Both the position numbers and the translations under genes were made by a program. 15,645 nucleotides of DNA from Gammaproteobacteria bacterium (GTDB lineage: Bacteria; Pseudomonadota; Gammaproteobacteria; Natronospirales; REEB76), in contig JAGWNO010000026.1 in NCBI GenBank assembly GCA_028871235.1, forward strand, positions 1-15,645. The letters are read 5' to 3'. Shown piece after piece: positions 9,603 through 15,645 of the stretch. How positions within the stretch are numbered: position 1 is the first letter of the stretch; each line of letters starts with the position of its first letter. The notes under the pieces were generated by a model, which made no database searches, had not been told where the DNA came from, and saw only the letters and a list, made by a program, of their open reading frames with translations.

Positions 9603-10586
9603 ATGAAATTGGCTCGTATCCCGGGATTCTTATTGCTGTTGGCGGGCATTGCCGCGCGCGCGGCCCCGCCGCTGCCGCTGCATATCGTTTCCGTGATACC
9701 GCTGCCGGGAAACGCCAGCCGTTTCGATTACCAGAGCCTCTATGCGCCGCTCGGCCGGCTGTTCATCTCCCACATGGGGGATGGGCACCTGGTCGTGTTC
9801 GACACCGTGCAGGATCGGGTCGGCGCCGATCTCAGCGGTTTCCCGGGCGCAACCGGTGTGACCGCGGTGCCGGCCCTCGGCCGCGTGTACGTGAGCGTCA
9901 CCGGCAGCGGCGAGATCGCGGTCGTGGACGCGCGCACGCTGGCCACTCTCGCCCGCATCCCCGCCGGGGATTTTCCCGACGGTTCGAGCTATGTGCCTTC
10001 CGTCAAACGGCTGTTCGTGTCCGATGAATCGGGCGGCACGCTCACGGTGATCAATACCGCCACGGACAAGCGCATCGCCGCGATCCCGCTCGGCGGCGCA
10101 GCCGGGATGAATGCCTATGATCCCGTGAGCGGCCGGCTCTGGGTCAACGAGCAGACCCACGGCGAGCTGCTCGCCGTGGATCCGCAAACCGACCGCCTCG
10201 TGAAGCAGGTGCATTTGCCGGACAGCTGCGCCCACAATCACGGCCTGCTTCTCGATGCGCCGGCGCGGCTCGCTTTCATCGCCTGCGACCACAACGCGAG
10301 GCTCCTGTTATTCGATCTACGCACGCTTGCGGTCCGGGCGACGTACCGCGTCGGCCGCGAACCCGACGTGCTCGCCTTTGATGCGCCGCGCGGACTGCTG
10401 TACGTGGCGAGCGAAAGCGGCGTGGTCACGGTCTTTCGCCTTGCTGACGGGTATCTTCGCAAACTCGGCGAGGGGTTTCTGGGTGATGATGCCCACACGG
10501 TATCCGCGGATCCAGCCACCGGGAACGCCTATTTTCCAATTGAGAATTGGCACGGGCATCCGGCATTGATTGTCACCGCACCGTGA
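9603..10586 (+). CDS. YncE-family beta-propeller protein, exported
   Basis: A 327-residue periplasmic protein: a signal peptide (MKLARIPGFLLLLAGIAARA, cleavage near residues 20-21), then about seven propeller repeats. Recognisable blades include RLFISHMGDGHLVVFD, RVYVSVTGSGEIAVVD, RLFVSDESGGTLTVIN, RLWVNEQTHGELLAVDP, LAFIACDHNARLLLFD and LLYVASESGVVTVF. Such YVTN/YncE propellers usually bind ligands or partner proteins and are seldom enzymes. The ATG at 9603 is chosen because the signal peptide begins there; the frame is open back to 9531 but that extension has no signal character. The ribosome binding site is weak. It follows the DUF1259 gene by 78 bp and precedes the porin by 58 bp on the same strand, so a role in the same envelope module is likely. 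Its ligand is unknown. Confidence 0.85.
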   Translation: MKLARIPGFLLLLAGIAARAAPPLPLHIVSVIPLPGNASRFDYQSLYAPLGRLFISHMGDGHLVVFDTVQDRVGADLSGFPGATGVTAVPALGRVYVSVTGSGEIAVVDARTLATLARIPAGDFPDGSSYVPSVKRLFVSDESGGTLTVINTATDKRIAAIPLGGAAGMNAYDPVSGRLWVNEQTHGELLAVDPQTDRLVKQVHLPDSCAHNHGLLLDAPARLAFIACDHNARLLLFDLRTLAVRATYRVGREPDVLAFDAPRGLLYVASESGVVTVFRLADGYLRKLGEGFLGDDAHTVSADPATGNAYFPIENWHGHPALIVTAP

Positions 10587-10644
10587 CCGCCGGTGTATTC
10601 TCAGCCGGGCGCGGAACTCAGGTTCTCCTTCCGACGATGAGAAC

Positions 10645-11796
10645 ATGCCGGTGACACGGGTGATCACAAGAAAAGAATCCCTGAGAGTGCGGGTGGCAAG
10701 CGGCATGCTCGCCGGCGCGCTGCTGCTGTTCGCCGCCTTTGAGGCGCGGGCCTCACCGCGTTTCCCCCGACCGCCCAAGGCGCAGTTCGGTGTCAAGTTC
10801 ACCGGAGAGGCGTTTTCCGGCCTGCTCGGCGGGCTGCGGCGCGGCAGCGAGGGGAACTACCTCCTCGATGCGCGTTTCGCCCTGAACAGCGAGCAGCTCG
10901 GTCTGTGGCGCGACGGTGAGTTGTACATGGACATCACGCACATCCGCGGTGCCCAGCCGAGCAGCCGCCTGAGCGGTGACATCCAGGTGGCGAGCAACAT
11001 CGCCGCGCCCGCGGCGACACGTGTCTATGAATTCTGGTATGCACAGGATTTCGCCGATCGCCGGGTGCGGTTGCGCCTCGGCATCGTCGATCTCAACAAG
11101 CACTTCGATGCAGTGCCCGGCAGCGGGCAGCTCAACAACTCCTCCTTCGGCGTGGAACCCGCCCTGAGCCTGAATGCGCCGGCCTCCATCTACCCCGAAC
11201 CGGGTTGGGGCATGACGGCGGGAGCCCTGCTTGGCAAAGACTGGCACGCGAGGCTCGGCCTGTTCCAGGGTCAGCCGGCCCGGCGCAGCGCGCCCTTGAG
11301 CCGCGGCGCCATGCTCATCGGCGAGCTGACGCGCTCCTCCTCCCCGGCCGAGCCGGTGTACATGCTGGGCATGTGGCACTATGCGCAGCCCCAGGGCGGC
11401 GGCTTCGGCAATCCCGCCAGCGATTGGGGGGCGTACGCCGCCTGGGTGACGCCGTTGCCGGACGCGCAGCGGCGGCTGTTCCTGCAGGCGGGCTACAGTC
11501 CCGCCGCCGCGAGCAGGGCACCTTATTATCTGGAAGCGGGCTATGCCTGGGACGGGCCTTTCAGCGGCCGGCCCGATGATCGGTTGAGCCTCGGTCTGGC
11601 ACGTGCCTGGGTACGTACAACGACTGCGACTGGCCTGCAGGCGGAAACGGCGCTGGAAGCCAACTATGGCTTTGCCTTCGGCGACCATCTGATGCTTGCG
11701 CCGGATCTCCAGTACATCCTCCAGCCGCTGGGCACGGGTGCGCCCGTCCCCAATGCCTGGGTAGCGCTGCTGCGGCTGTATGCCAACACGGACTGA
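10645..11796 (+). CDS. OprB-family (carbohydrate-selective) outer-membrane porin
   Basis: A 383-residue outer-membrane beta-barrel protein. After a signal peptide (hydrophobic core MLAGALLLFAAF, cleavage near ARA-SP), the body shows OprB landmarks: SGDIQVASNIAAPAATRVYEF, the LRLGIVDLNKHFD block, GQLNNSSFGVEPA, and YPEPGWGMTAGALL. Many alternating hydrophobic beta-strands follow to the end. The final residues are RLYANTD, not the terminal phenylalanine usual for outer-membrane barrels, which is slightly odd. I chose the ATG at 10645 because the signal peptide sits correctly there; a TTG at 10570 overlapping the upstream gene would put 25 extra residues before it. OprB porins pass sugars, but in this cluster the barrel may serve another solute; the real substrate is unknown. 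Confidence 0.87.
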   Translation: MPVTRVITRKESLRVRVASGMLAGALLLFAAFEARASPRFPRPPKAQFGVKFTGEAFSGLLGGLRRGSEGNYLLDARFALNSEQLGLWRDGELYMDITHIRGAQPSSRLSGDIQVASNIAAPAATRVYEFWYAQDFADRRVRLRLGIVDLNKHFDAVPGSGQLNNSSFGVEPALSLNAPASIYPEPGWGMTAGALLGKDWHARLGLFQGQPARRSAPLSRGAMLIGELTRSSSPAEPVYMLGMWHYAQPQGGGFGNPASDWGAYAAWVTPLPDAQRRLFLQAGYSPAAASRAPYYLEAGYAWDGPFSGRPDDRLSLGLARAWVRTTTATGLQAETALEANYGFAFGDHLMLAPDLQYILQPLGTGAPVPNAWVALLRLYANTD

Positions 11797-12116
11797 AGAC
11801 GGCGCCGGCCTGTACCCGGCACCGCCGCCGCGACAAGTGCATTGTTAAAACACGGAAGGTGCCCGGCAGTCGCAAGATCTGAAAACGTAACGGGGCGTGC
11901 CGTCTCGCTCAAATTTTCTCAGGCTTTTTTTCCGATTCCGGCAGGCTCTTTGAGCGGATCGCCCAACAGACCTGTCCATCGCCGTTTTGCCGCCTGGAAC
12001 GAGACACCCGCGGGCAGATACGCTATCGTGCACGCCAACCCCGGTGGTGAACGCCGGTGGCATGGGCCCCGTCCGGCGGGCGGGAGCACGGCGTTCCGGC
12101 AATAGGGAGAACCCGC
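11797..12116. other. Intergenic region between porin and OPT transporter
   Basis: A 320-bp gap. Just after the porin stop a GC-rich imperfect hairpin (about 11801-11823, GGCGCCGG with CCGGCACC) could stall transcription, but no T-run follows. A T-rich patch (AAATTTTCTC, then seven T) lies around 11910-11935, without a convincing stem. Small open frames on both strands here lack ribosome binding sites and recognisable protein content. The OPT gene promoter presumably lies here, but I cannot point to clear boxes. Confidence 0.4.
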
Positions 12117-14111
12117 GTGAAACTACAAGCGCCCACCAGCGTCATGTCGCTCAGTGAATTCACCATCCGCGGCTTGATCATAGGCATCGCCCTCACGGTG
12201 GTGTTCACGGCAGCGAATGTCTATTTCGGTCTCAAGGCCGGACTCACGTTCTCCACCTCGATCCCGGCGGTGGTGATCTCCATGGGTTTGTTGCGCTGGC
12301 TGGGCAACGCCACCGCGCAGGAGAACAACATCGTGCAGACGGTGGCCTCGGCGGCCGGCACCCTGTCCTCCGTCATCTTCGTGCTGCCGGGTTTCGTCAT
12401 GATTGGCTGGTGGACCGGCTTCCCGTTCTGGCTGTCGGCAGCGGTATGCGCCACCGGCGGCGTGCTCGGCGTGATGTATTCGATCCCGCTGCGCCGTGCA
12501 TTGGTGACCGATTCCGATTTGCCCTATCCCGAAGGCACCGCCTGCGCGGAAGTCATCAAGGTCGGCACCAGCGCAGGCGGCGCGGAGTCCGTTGAATCCG
12601 GCAGTGCCGGCCTCAAGGCCGTGATCGGCGGCAGCATCGCCTCTGCGCTGTTCTTCATCGTGGTGCAGACACGCATTTTTGCCAGCGACGTGGTGCGGTA
12701 TTTCCGTTTTGGCGGCGGCAATGAGGGCGCGGCCACCGGTTTCGACTTCGCGCTTTCCTACGCTTTGTTCGGCATCGGCCATCTGGTGGGTATCACCGTG
12801 GGCGCCTCCATGCTGGTGGGTGCACTCATCGGCTGGGCCTGGGGCGTGCCGCATTTCACGACGCTGCACCCGGCTGCGGGCGCGGCCGCAGCCGTGGCTC
12901 AGGCAGGCTGGAGCCATTACGTGCGCTTCGTAGGCGCCGGTGCCATTGGTGTGTCCGCCGTGTGGACGCTGTTCAAGCTCATCAAACCCGTGATCGGCGG
13001 TCTCAAGGGCGCCATCGCTTCCTCGCGGGCACGCAAGGCCGGCCGTGGCGACGCGCTGCCGCGCACCGAGCACGACATACCGGTGAATCAGGTTGGCTTG
13101 GTCTCGCTCGTCTGCATCCTGCCTATCTGCTGGCTGCTGTGGAGCTTCGCCACGGGCGCGGGCCTGGGCGAACACGCCCTTCTCCTGACCATCGGTGGCA
13201 TCATTACCGTGGTGGTCATCGGCTTTCTGGTGTCCACAGTGTGCGGCTACATGGCGGGGCTGATCGGCGCCTCCAACAGCCCGCTCTCGGGCATCGGCAT
13301 CCTGGTGGTCGCGATTATGGCGCTTTTCCTGGTGCTGACCGTCAAGTCTTCGCTGCCGCCGGAAGCCGGCAAGGCGCTGGTCGCCTATGCGCTGTTCGTG
13401 ACTTCAATAGTGTTCTGCGTGGCGGCCATCGCCAACAACAACCTGCAGGACCTGAAGACCGGCCAACTGGTGGATGCCACTCCGGCCAAGCAGCAGTGGG
13501 CGCTCGTGATCGGCGTGCTCGCGGGCGCGGTGGTGATCCCACCGGTGCTGAATCTCGTCAACAAGGCCTACGGTTTTCTGGGTGCGCCGGGTGTCAATCC
13601 TGCTCATGCGCTGCCCGCGCCACAGGCGGGCCTGATCTCGGCGCTCGCCCAGGGCGTGATCCAAAACGACGTGGAAAAATGGAAGCTGATGGGCATCGGT
13701 GTCGGCATCGGCATCGCCTGCATCGTGGTGGATTGGGTGCTCACTCGCACCACCAAGTCGGTGCGCATGCCACCGCTCGCCGTCGGGCTTGGCATCTACC
13801 TGCCCACCGCCTCAACGCTGATGATTGTGGTGGGCTCCGTCGTCGGCTGGTGGTACGACCGCCGCGCGGACCGCGGCCCCAAGCCGGAGGCTAGTAAGCA
13901 GCTCGGCGTGCTCCTGGCTTCGGGTCTGATCGTGGGCGAGAGCGTGCTGGGCGTGGTGGTGGCGGCGCTTGTGGCCTTTTCCGGCAAACCCTGGCCCATC
14001 GGCGTGGTGGGCGACAGCTTCGCCACGCCTGCTCTCATCATCGGCGGCGTTGCGTTCGCAGTGGTGGTTTTCGTGCTGTACCGCTGGATAGAGCGGCTGG
14101 CCCGGAATTGA
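12117..14111 (+). CDS. OPT-family oligopeptide (or metal-chelate) transporter
   Basis: A polytopic inner-membrane transporter of the OPT family, which imports oligopeptides or metal-chelate complexes with protons. The 664-residue protein carries family signatures: NVYFGLKAGLTFSTSIPAVV (34-53), the DLPYPEGTACAEV block (134-146) and a series of hydrophobic segments to the C-terminus, with the cytoplasmic-type charged stretch SSRARKAGRGDALPRTEHD between two groups of helices. The start is taken as GTG at 12117 because AGGGAG sits 7 nt upstream and KLQAPTS leads into the conserved region; an upstream ATG at 12057 would add 20 non-hydrophobic residues without a good site. It is read alone, ending 5 bp before the inverted-repeat element. 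The substrate cannot be told from sequence. Confidence 0.92.
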   Translation: MKLQAPTSVMSLSEFTIRGLIIGIALTVVFTAANVYFGLKAGLTFSTSIPAVVISMGLLRWLGNATAQENNIVQTVASAAGTLSSVIFVLPGFVMIGWWTGFPFWLSAAVCATGGVLGVMYSIPLRRALVTDSDLPYPEGTACAEVIKVGTSAGGAESVESGSAGLKAVIGGSIASALFFIVVQTRIFASDVVRYFRFGGGNEGAATGFDFALSYALFGIGHLVGITVGASMLVGALIGWAWGVPHFTTLHPAAGAAAAVAQAGWSHYVRFVGAGAIGVSAVWTLFKLIKPVIGGLKGAIASSRARKAGRGDALPRTEHDIPVNQVGLVSLVCILPICWLLWSFATGAGLGEHALLLTIGGIITVVVIGFLVSTVCGYMAGLIGASNSPLSGIGILVVAIMALFLVLTVKSSLPPEAGKALVAYALFVTSIVFCVAAIANNNLQDLKTGQLVDATPAKQQWALVIGVLAGAVVIPPVLNLVNKAYGFLGAPGVNPAHALPAPQAGLISALAQGVIQNDVEKWKLMGIGVGIGIACIVVDWVLTRTTKSVRMPPLAVGLGIYLPTASTLMIVVGSVVGWWYDRRADRGPKPEASKQLGVLLASGLIVGESVLGVVVAALVAFSGKPWPIGVVGDSFATPALIIGGVAFAVVVFVLYRWIERLARN

Positions 14112-14115
14112 GTTT

Positions 14116-14139
14116 GCGCGGCTGCGCCGCAGCTATTTT
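14116..14139 (+). terminator. Possible terminator after the OPT gene
   Basis: Alternative GC-rich hairpins follow the stop within 10 bp: GCGGC-TGC-GCCGC (14118-14130) and GCTGC-GCC-GCAGC (14121-14133). The second is directly followed by TATTTTG. The stems are short, so termination strength is uncertain. The hairpin is also the outer end of the left arm of the inverted-repeat element. Confidence 0.35.
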
Positions 14140-14168
14140 GAGAGTGGGGTTTCGCCCACGCGTGACGA

Positions 14169-14200
14169 GGTACTTTCCTTGTGCGAACAAGGAAAGTACC
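14169..14200. repeat. Perfect 14-bp hairpin in the left arm
   Basis: GGTACTTTCCTTGT (14169-14182) and ACAAGGAAAGTACC (14187-14200) are perfect inverted repeats around GCGA, a GNRA-type tetraloop if transcribed. It corresponds to the hairpin at 14674-14706 in the right arm. Confidence 0.85.
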
Positions 14201-14267
14201 CAAAGGAAATCGCCCCGGTCGCGTGATCGCTGCGCGACTGCCCTCCCGCCTGGCTGCGCTTCTGAGT

Positions 14268-14323
14268 CCCGCCGACAGGTCATCCGTGGCCTGACGGCGG
14301 GAGCGCGGACGTCCTGTCCGCGC
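14268..14323. repeat. Two adjacent GC-rich hairpins inside the element
   Basis: The first has a 12-bp stem with one mismatch (CCCGCCGACAGG 14268-14279 with CCTGACGGCGGG 14290-14301, 10-base loop). The second begins two bases later, with a perfect 8-bp stem (GCGCGGAC 14303-14310 with GTCCGCGC 14316-14323, 5-base loop). Paired hairpins of this strength outside genes suggest a structured RNA or a repeat-family core. Confidence 0.7.
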
Positions 14324-14623
14324 CCCTGCGGGCTGACCTTGCTCGCGGCGGCGCTTCGGCACGCTCCAACGGGTATCGAAGAGAACAAGACAACTTGTGT
14401 TGCGCGTTTCTTACTTCCCAATTCCCCTTGGACGCTGCTGAGCACTGGACCGAGTGAGAGGAACAGGCCCATATCGTTTCGAGACGGGGCGAAGCCAGGG
14501 AAAGCGTGTCTTCGGAGAAGGCGCTTCCCTATAGCGAAGCTGCGGGACCCGTTTTGCAGCGAGCCAACTCAAGTGTTACAGCTGAAAAAACCTGCACAGG
14601 AATGAAGACATGTGCGGCGTGCA

Positions 14624-14638
14624 GCCAGTGTTACTGGC
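14624..14638. repeat. Small perfect hairpin inside the element
   Basis: GCCAGT and ACTGGC pair perfectly over 6 bp around a GTT loop, close to the inner edge of the right arm. Function unknown. Confidence 0.5.
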
Positions 14639-14673
14639 AGATGCAATAAGAAACGCTCTTGAATGTTTCTTTT

Positions 14674-14706
14674 GGTTACTTTTCTTTGCGCCAAAGAAAA
14701 GTAGCC
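14674..14706. repeat. 15-bp hairpin in the right arm
   Basis: GGTTACTTTTCTTTG (14674-14688) pairs with CAAAGAAAAGTAGCC (14692-14706) with one mismatch at DNA level (a G-U pair as RNA). It is the counterpart of the hairpin at 14169-14200, in inverted orientation. Confidence 0.85.
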
Positions 14707-14730
14707 TGCGCTGCAGGAGCGGAACCCTGC

Positions 14731-14754
14731 TCTAAAAGACAGCGGCGTAGCCGC
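14731..14754 (-). terminator. Possible terminator after etfA
   Basis: Reading the minus strand past the etfA stop, a short GCGGC-TAC-GCCGC hairpin (14742-14754) is followed by TGTCTTTTA, a weak intrinsic-terminator layout. It is the outer end of the right arm of the inverted-repeat element and mirrors the hairpin after the OPT gene, so the element may supply terminators to both convergent genes. Confidence 0.4.
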
Positions 14755-14759
14755 ACAAC

Positions 14760-15374
14760 TTATTCGAGCTTATCCAGTTCCTTTTCCAATTCCGGCAGGA
14801 TCTGAAACAGATCCCCCACCAGTCCGATATCGGCGACCTGGAAAATCGGTGCATCCGCATCCTTGTTGATGGCGACGATGGTGCGCGCGTCCTTGATGCC
14901 GGTGAGGTGCTGGATGGCGCCGGAGATGCCCACCGCCACGTACAAGTCCGGCGCGATGATCTTGCCGGTCTGCCCCACCTGCAGGTCGTTGGGCACGAAG
15001 CCCGCGTCCACCGCGGCGCGCGAGGCGCCCACGGCGGCGCCGAGCTTGTCGGCGAGCTTGTAGATGACGGCGAAGTTCTCCTTGCTGCCCACGCCGCGGC
15101 CGCCGGACACAACGCGCGGCGCGGATTGCAGATCGGGGCGGTCGCTTTTCTCGGCTTTCAGTTCCACGAATCGCGTGTGTTGCGGAATCGTCGCATCGGT
15201 GCTGACGGTGGTGATTTCACCAGCACCACCGCTGCCGCATTCCTGCCAGGAGGCGGTGCGCACCGTTGCCACGATGCACGGCGTGGCGGGTGCTTTCACG
15301 GTGACGATGGCGTTGCCCGCATACATGGGCCGTTCGAAGGTGTGTGCGTCCACCACTTTCATGATGTCGCTCAC
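14760..15374 (-). CDS. etfA: EtfA C-terminal open frame (FAD-binding domain)
   Basis: The frame downstream of the TAG encodes the rest of domain I and the complete FAD domain: SGGRGVGSKENFAVIYKLAD, then VGQTGKIIAPDLYVAVGISG, AIQHLTGIKDARTIVAINKD and the terminal DLFQILPELEKEL. The first possible start is GTG at 15374. An ATG at 15362 (MKVVDAHTF) has AGGTGA 8 nt upstream, so internal re-initiation is conceivable, though this piece lacks the first part of domain I. It ends in TAA 3 bp from the inverted-repeat element. Confidence 0.6.
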   Translation of the reverse strand: MSDIMKVVDAHTFERPMYAGNAIVTVKAPATPCIVATVRTASWQECGSGGAGEITTVSTDATIPQHTRFVELKAEKSDRPDLQSAPRVVSGGRGVGSKENFAVIYKLADKLGAAVGASRAAVDAGFVPNDLQVGQTGKIIAPDLYVAVGISGAIQHLTGIKDARTIVAINKDADAPIFQVADIGLVGDLFQILPELEKELDKLE

Positions 15375-15377
15375 CTG

Positions 15378-15644
15378 CTACACGCCCAATAACGCCGCCG
15401 CCCGTGGCAGTACGTCCTTGCCGAAAGTGGTGGAGGGCGCGAGCACGTGGCTGTAATCCTTGGCGAGTGCTGTGATTTGCGGCGCCAGCACGGCGGCCAG
15501 CTGGGGGACATTTTCGGCGCGCTCTACTTTGAGTACGCGCTTCACGCCTTTGAGTTTCGCGGCGGCAGTCGCGATGGTGGAGGCATCCGCGGCGAACACC
15601 GCCACATCAATTTCGCCGCCGATGGCCAAAGCGCAGCTCACCGC
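15378..15644 (-). CDS. etfA: EtfA N-terminal open frame, partial
   Basis: The frame enters from the right edge (AVSCALAIGGEIDVAVFAAD) and ends at the in-frame TAG after RAAALLGV. It has the EtfA domain-I landmarks KDYSHVLAPSTTFGKDVLPR. The usual N-terminal MxxLVxAEH segment is outside the window. A GTG at 15641 lies in mid-domain and is not a plausible start. Confidence 0.6.
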   Translation of the reverse strand, partial: AVSCALAIGGEIDVAVFAADASTIATAAAKLKGVKRVLKVERAENVPQLAAVLAPQITALAKDYSHVLAPSTTFGKDVLPRAAALLGV

Positions 15645-15645
15645 C

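Larger units (their letters stand above)
14116..14756. repeat. Long inverted-repeat, hairpin-rich element filling the convergent intergenic region
   Basis: Two imperfect inverted arms, 14116-14209 and 14666-14756, face each other across about 456 bp. In the same order inward, each has a GC hairpin (GCGGC/GCCGC), a short TTTT tract followed by AGAG, a GGGTT segment, a long hairpin built on TACTTT, and a CCAAAGGAAA-like tail. The interior holds further strong hairpins (14268-14301, 14303-14323, 14624-14638). No transposase and no credible reading frame lie inside. It looks like a non-autonomous repeat element (MITE-like) or a pair of inserted repeats. I see no clear target-site duplication. Mobility is inferred; the arm structure is seen. 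Confidence 0.6.
14760..15644 (-). pseudogene. etfA: Electron-transfer flavoprotein alpha subunit, interrupted by an in-frame TAG; 5' end outside window
   Basis: EtfA forms with EtfB the FAD- and AMP-containing ETF that carries electrons from acyl-CoA and other dehydrogenases to ETF-ubiquinone oxidoreductase. Read through 15378-15380, one frame gives a continuous EtfA from DYSHVLAPSTTFGKDVLPRA to the C-terminus. The junction reads LLGV-stop-QVSDIMKVVDAH, where relatives have an ordinary residue (commonly E or A) between GV/DV and Q. Nothing is missing or shifted on either side, so a single-base change (for example GAG to TAG or CAG to TAG) explains it. The break falls inside the N-terminal domain, not at the boundary with the FAD domain, which argues against a designed split. 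The partner etfB is expected beyond the right edge. Whether this is true loss, a sequencing error or readthrough cannot be decided here. Confidence 0.8.

Noticed and set aside
11842..12105. Small frames on both strands between the porin and OPT genes
   Set aside because: No ribosome binding site, no recognisable protein content, and they end just before the OPT ribosome binding site.
12123..13175. A 350-codon minus-strand frame opposite the OPT transporter
   Set aside because: The plus-strand protein is a clear OPT transporter; the antisense product is Ala/Gly/His/Arg-rich without motifs.
14108..14605. A 165-codon + frame across the inverted-repeat element
   Set aside because: It starts inside the end of the OPT gene, runs through perfect hairpins, and its Arg/Pro/Cys-rich product has no recognisable features.
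14116..14756. The element as an insertion sequence or integron attC array
   Set aside because: No transposase or integrase frame is present, and the hairpins do not form a repeated cassette pattern with conserved core sites.
15378..15380. TAG as a recoded (pyrrolysine or stop-to-sense) codon
   Set aside because: TAG terminates at least two other intact genes in the window, EtfA is not a known pyrrolysine protein, and no recoding structure is evident.

Overview
The window is GC-rich, densely packed bacterial chromosome. A ZapE ATPase, a SlyB-type glycine-zipper lipoprotein, an OprB-type outer-membrane porin, a DUF4826-like gene and a REP palindrome with a GTGG head point to a gammaproteobacterium. 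That placement is an inference. I see no phage genes, transposase, CRISPR array, tRNA or rRNA.

Region 1 (2-1633, + strand) is the end of an aerobic tyrosine/phenylalanine (homogentisate) pathway: a fumarylacetoacetate hydrolase whose start lies left of the window, then maleylacetoacetate isomerase. Region 2 (1689-3971, - strand) holds a SlyB-like lipoprotein, a DUF4826-like protein and the ATPase ZapE. Region 3 is a REP palindrome (4001-4053) and an acetoacetyl-CoA synthetase (4108-6060, -). That enzyme fits region 1, because fumarylacetoacetate cleavage releases acetoacetate, which it activates to acetoacetyl-CoA.

Region 4 (6327-11796) is a chromate/oxyanion resistance cluster. The efflux pump gene chrA (-) is divergent from chrB (+) across a 58-bp AT-rich gap with nested inverted repeats and promoter-like hexamers almost touching the chrB start. 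Behind chrB, on the same strand, come a duplicated-domain DUF1259 (LppY/LpqO-type) protein with an ATGA overlap, an exported YncE-type beta-propeller and an OprB-family porin. Together they would cover cytoplasm (ChrB), inner membrane (ChrA), periplasm (DUF1259 protein, propeller) and outer membrane (porin). This is the best candidate in the window for a little-described system.

Region 5 (12117-14111, +) is an OPT-family transporter with a GTG start. Region 6 (14112-14759) is a 648-bp non-coding stretch between convergent genes. It is almost exactly filled by an element with two long imperfect inverted arms (14116-14209 and 14666-14756), each carrying several hairpins, with more hairpins inside. 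Region 7 (14760-15645, -) is etfA, the electron-transfer flavoprotein alpha subunit, running off the right edge and interrupted by one in-frame TAG at 15378-15380. TAG ends at least two other intact genes here, so general recoding is unlikely; a nonsense mutation, a sequencing error or a split gene are the options.
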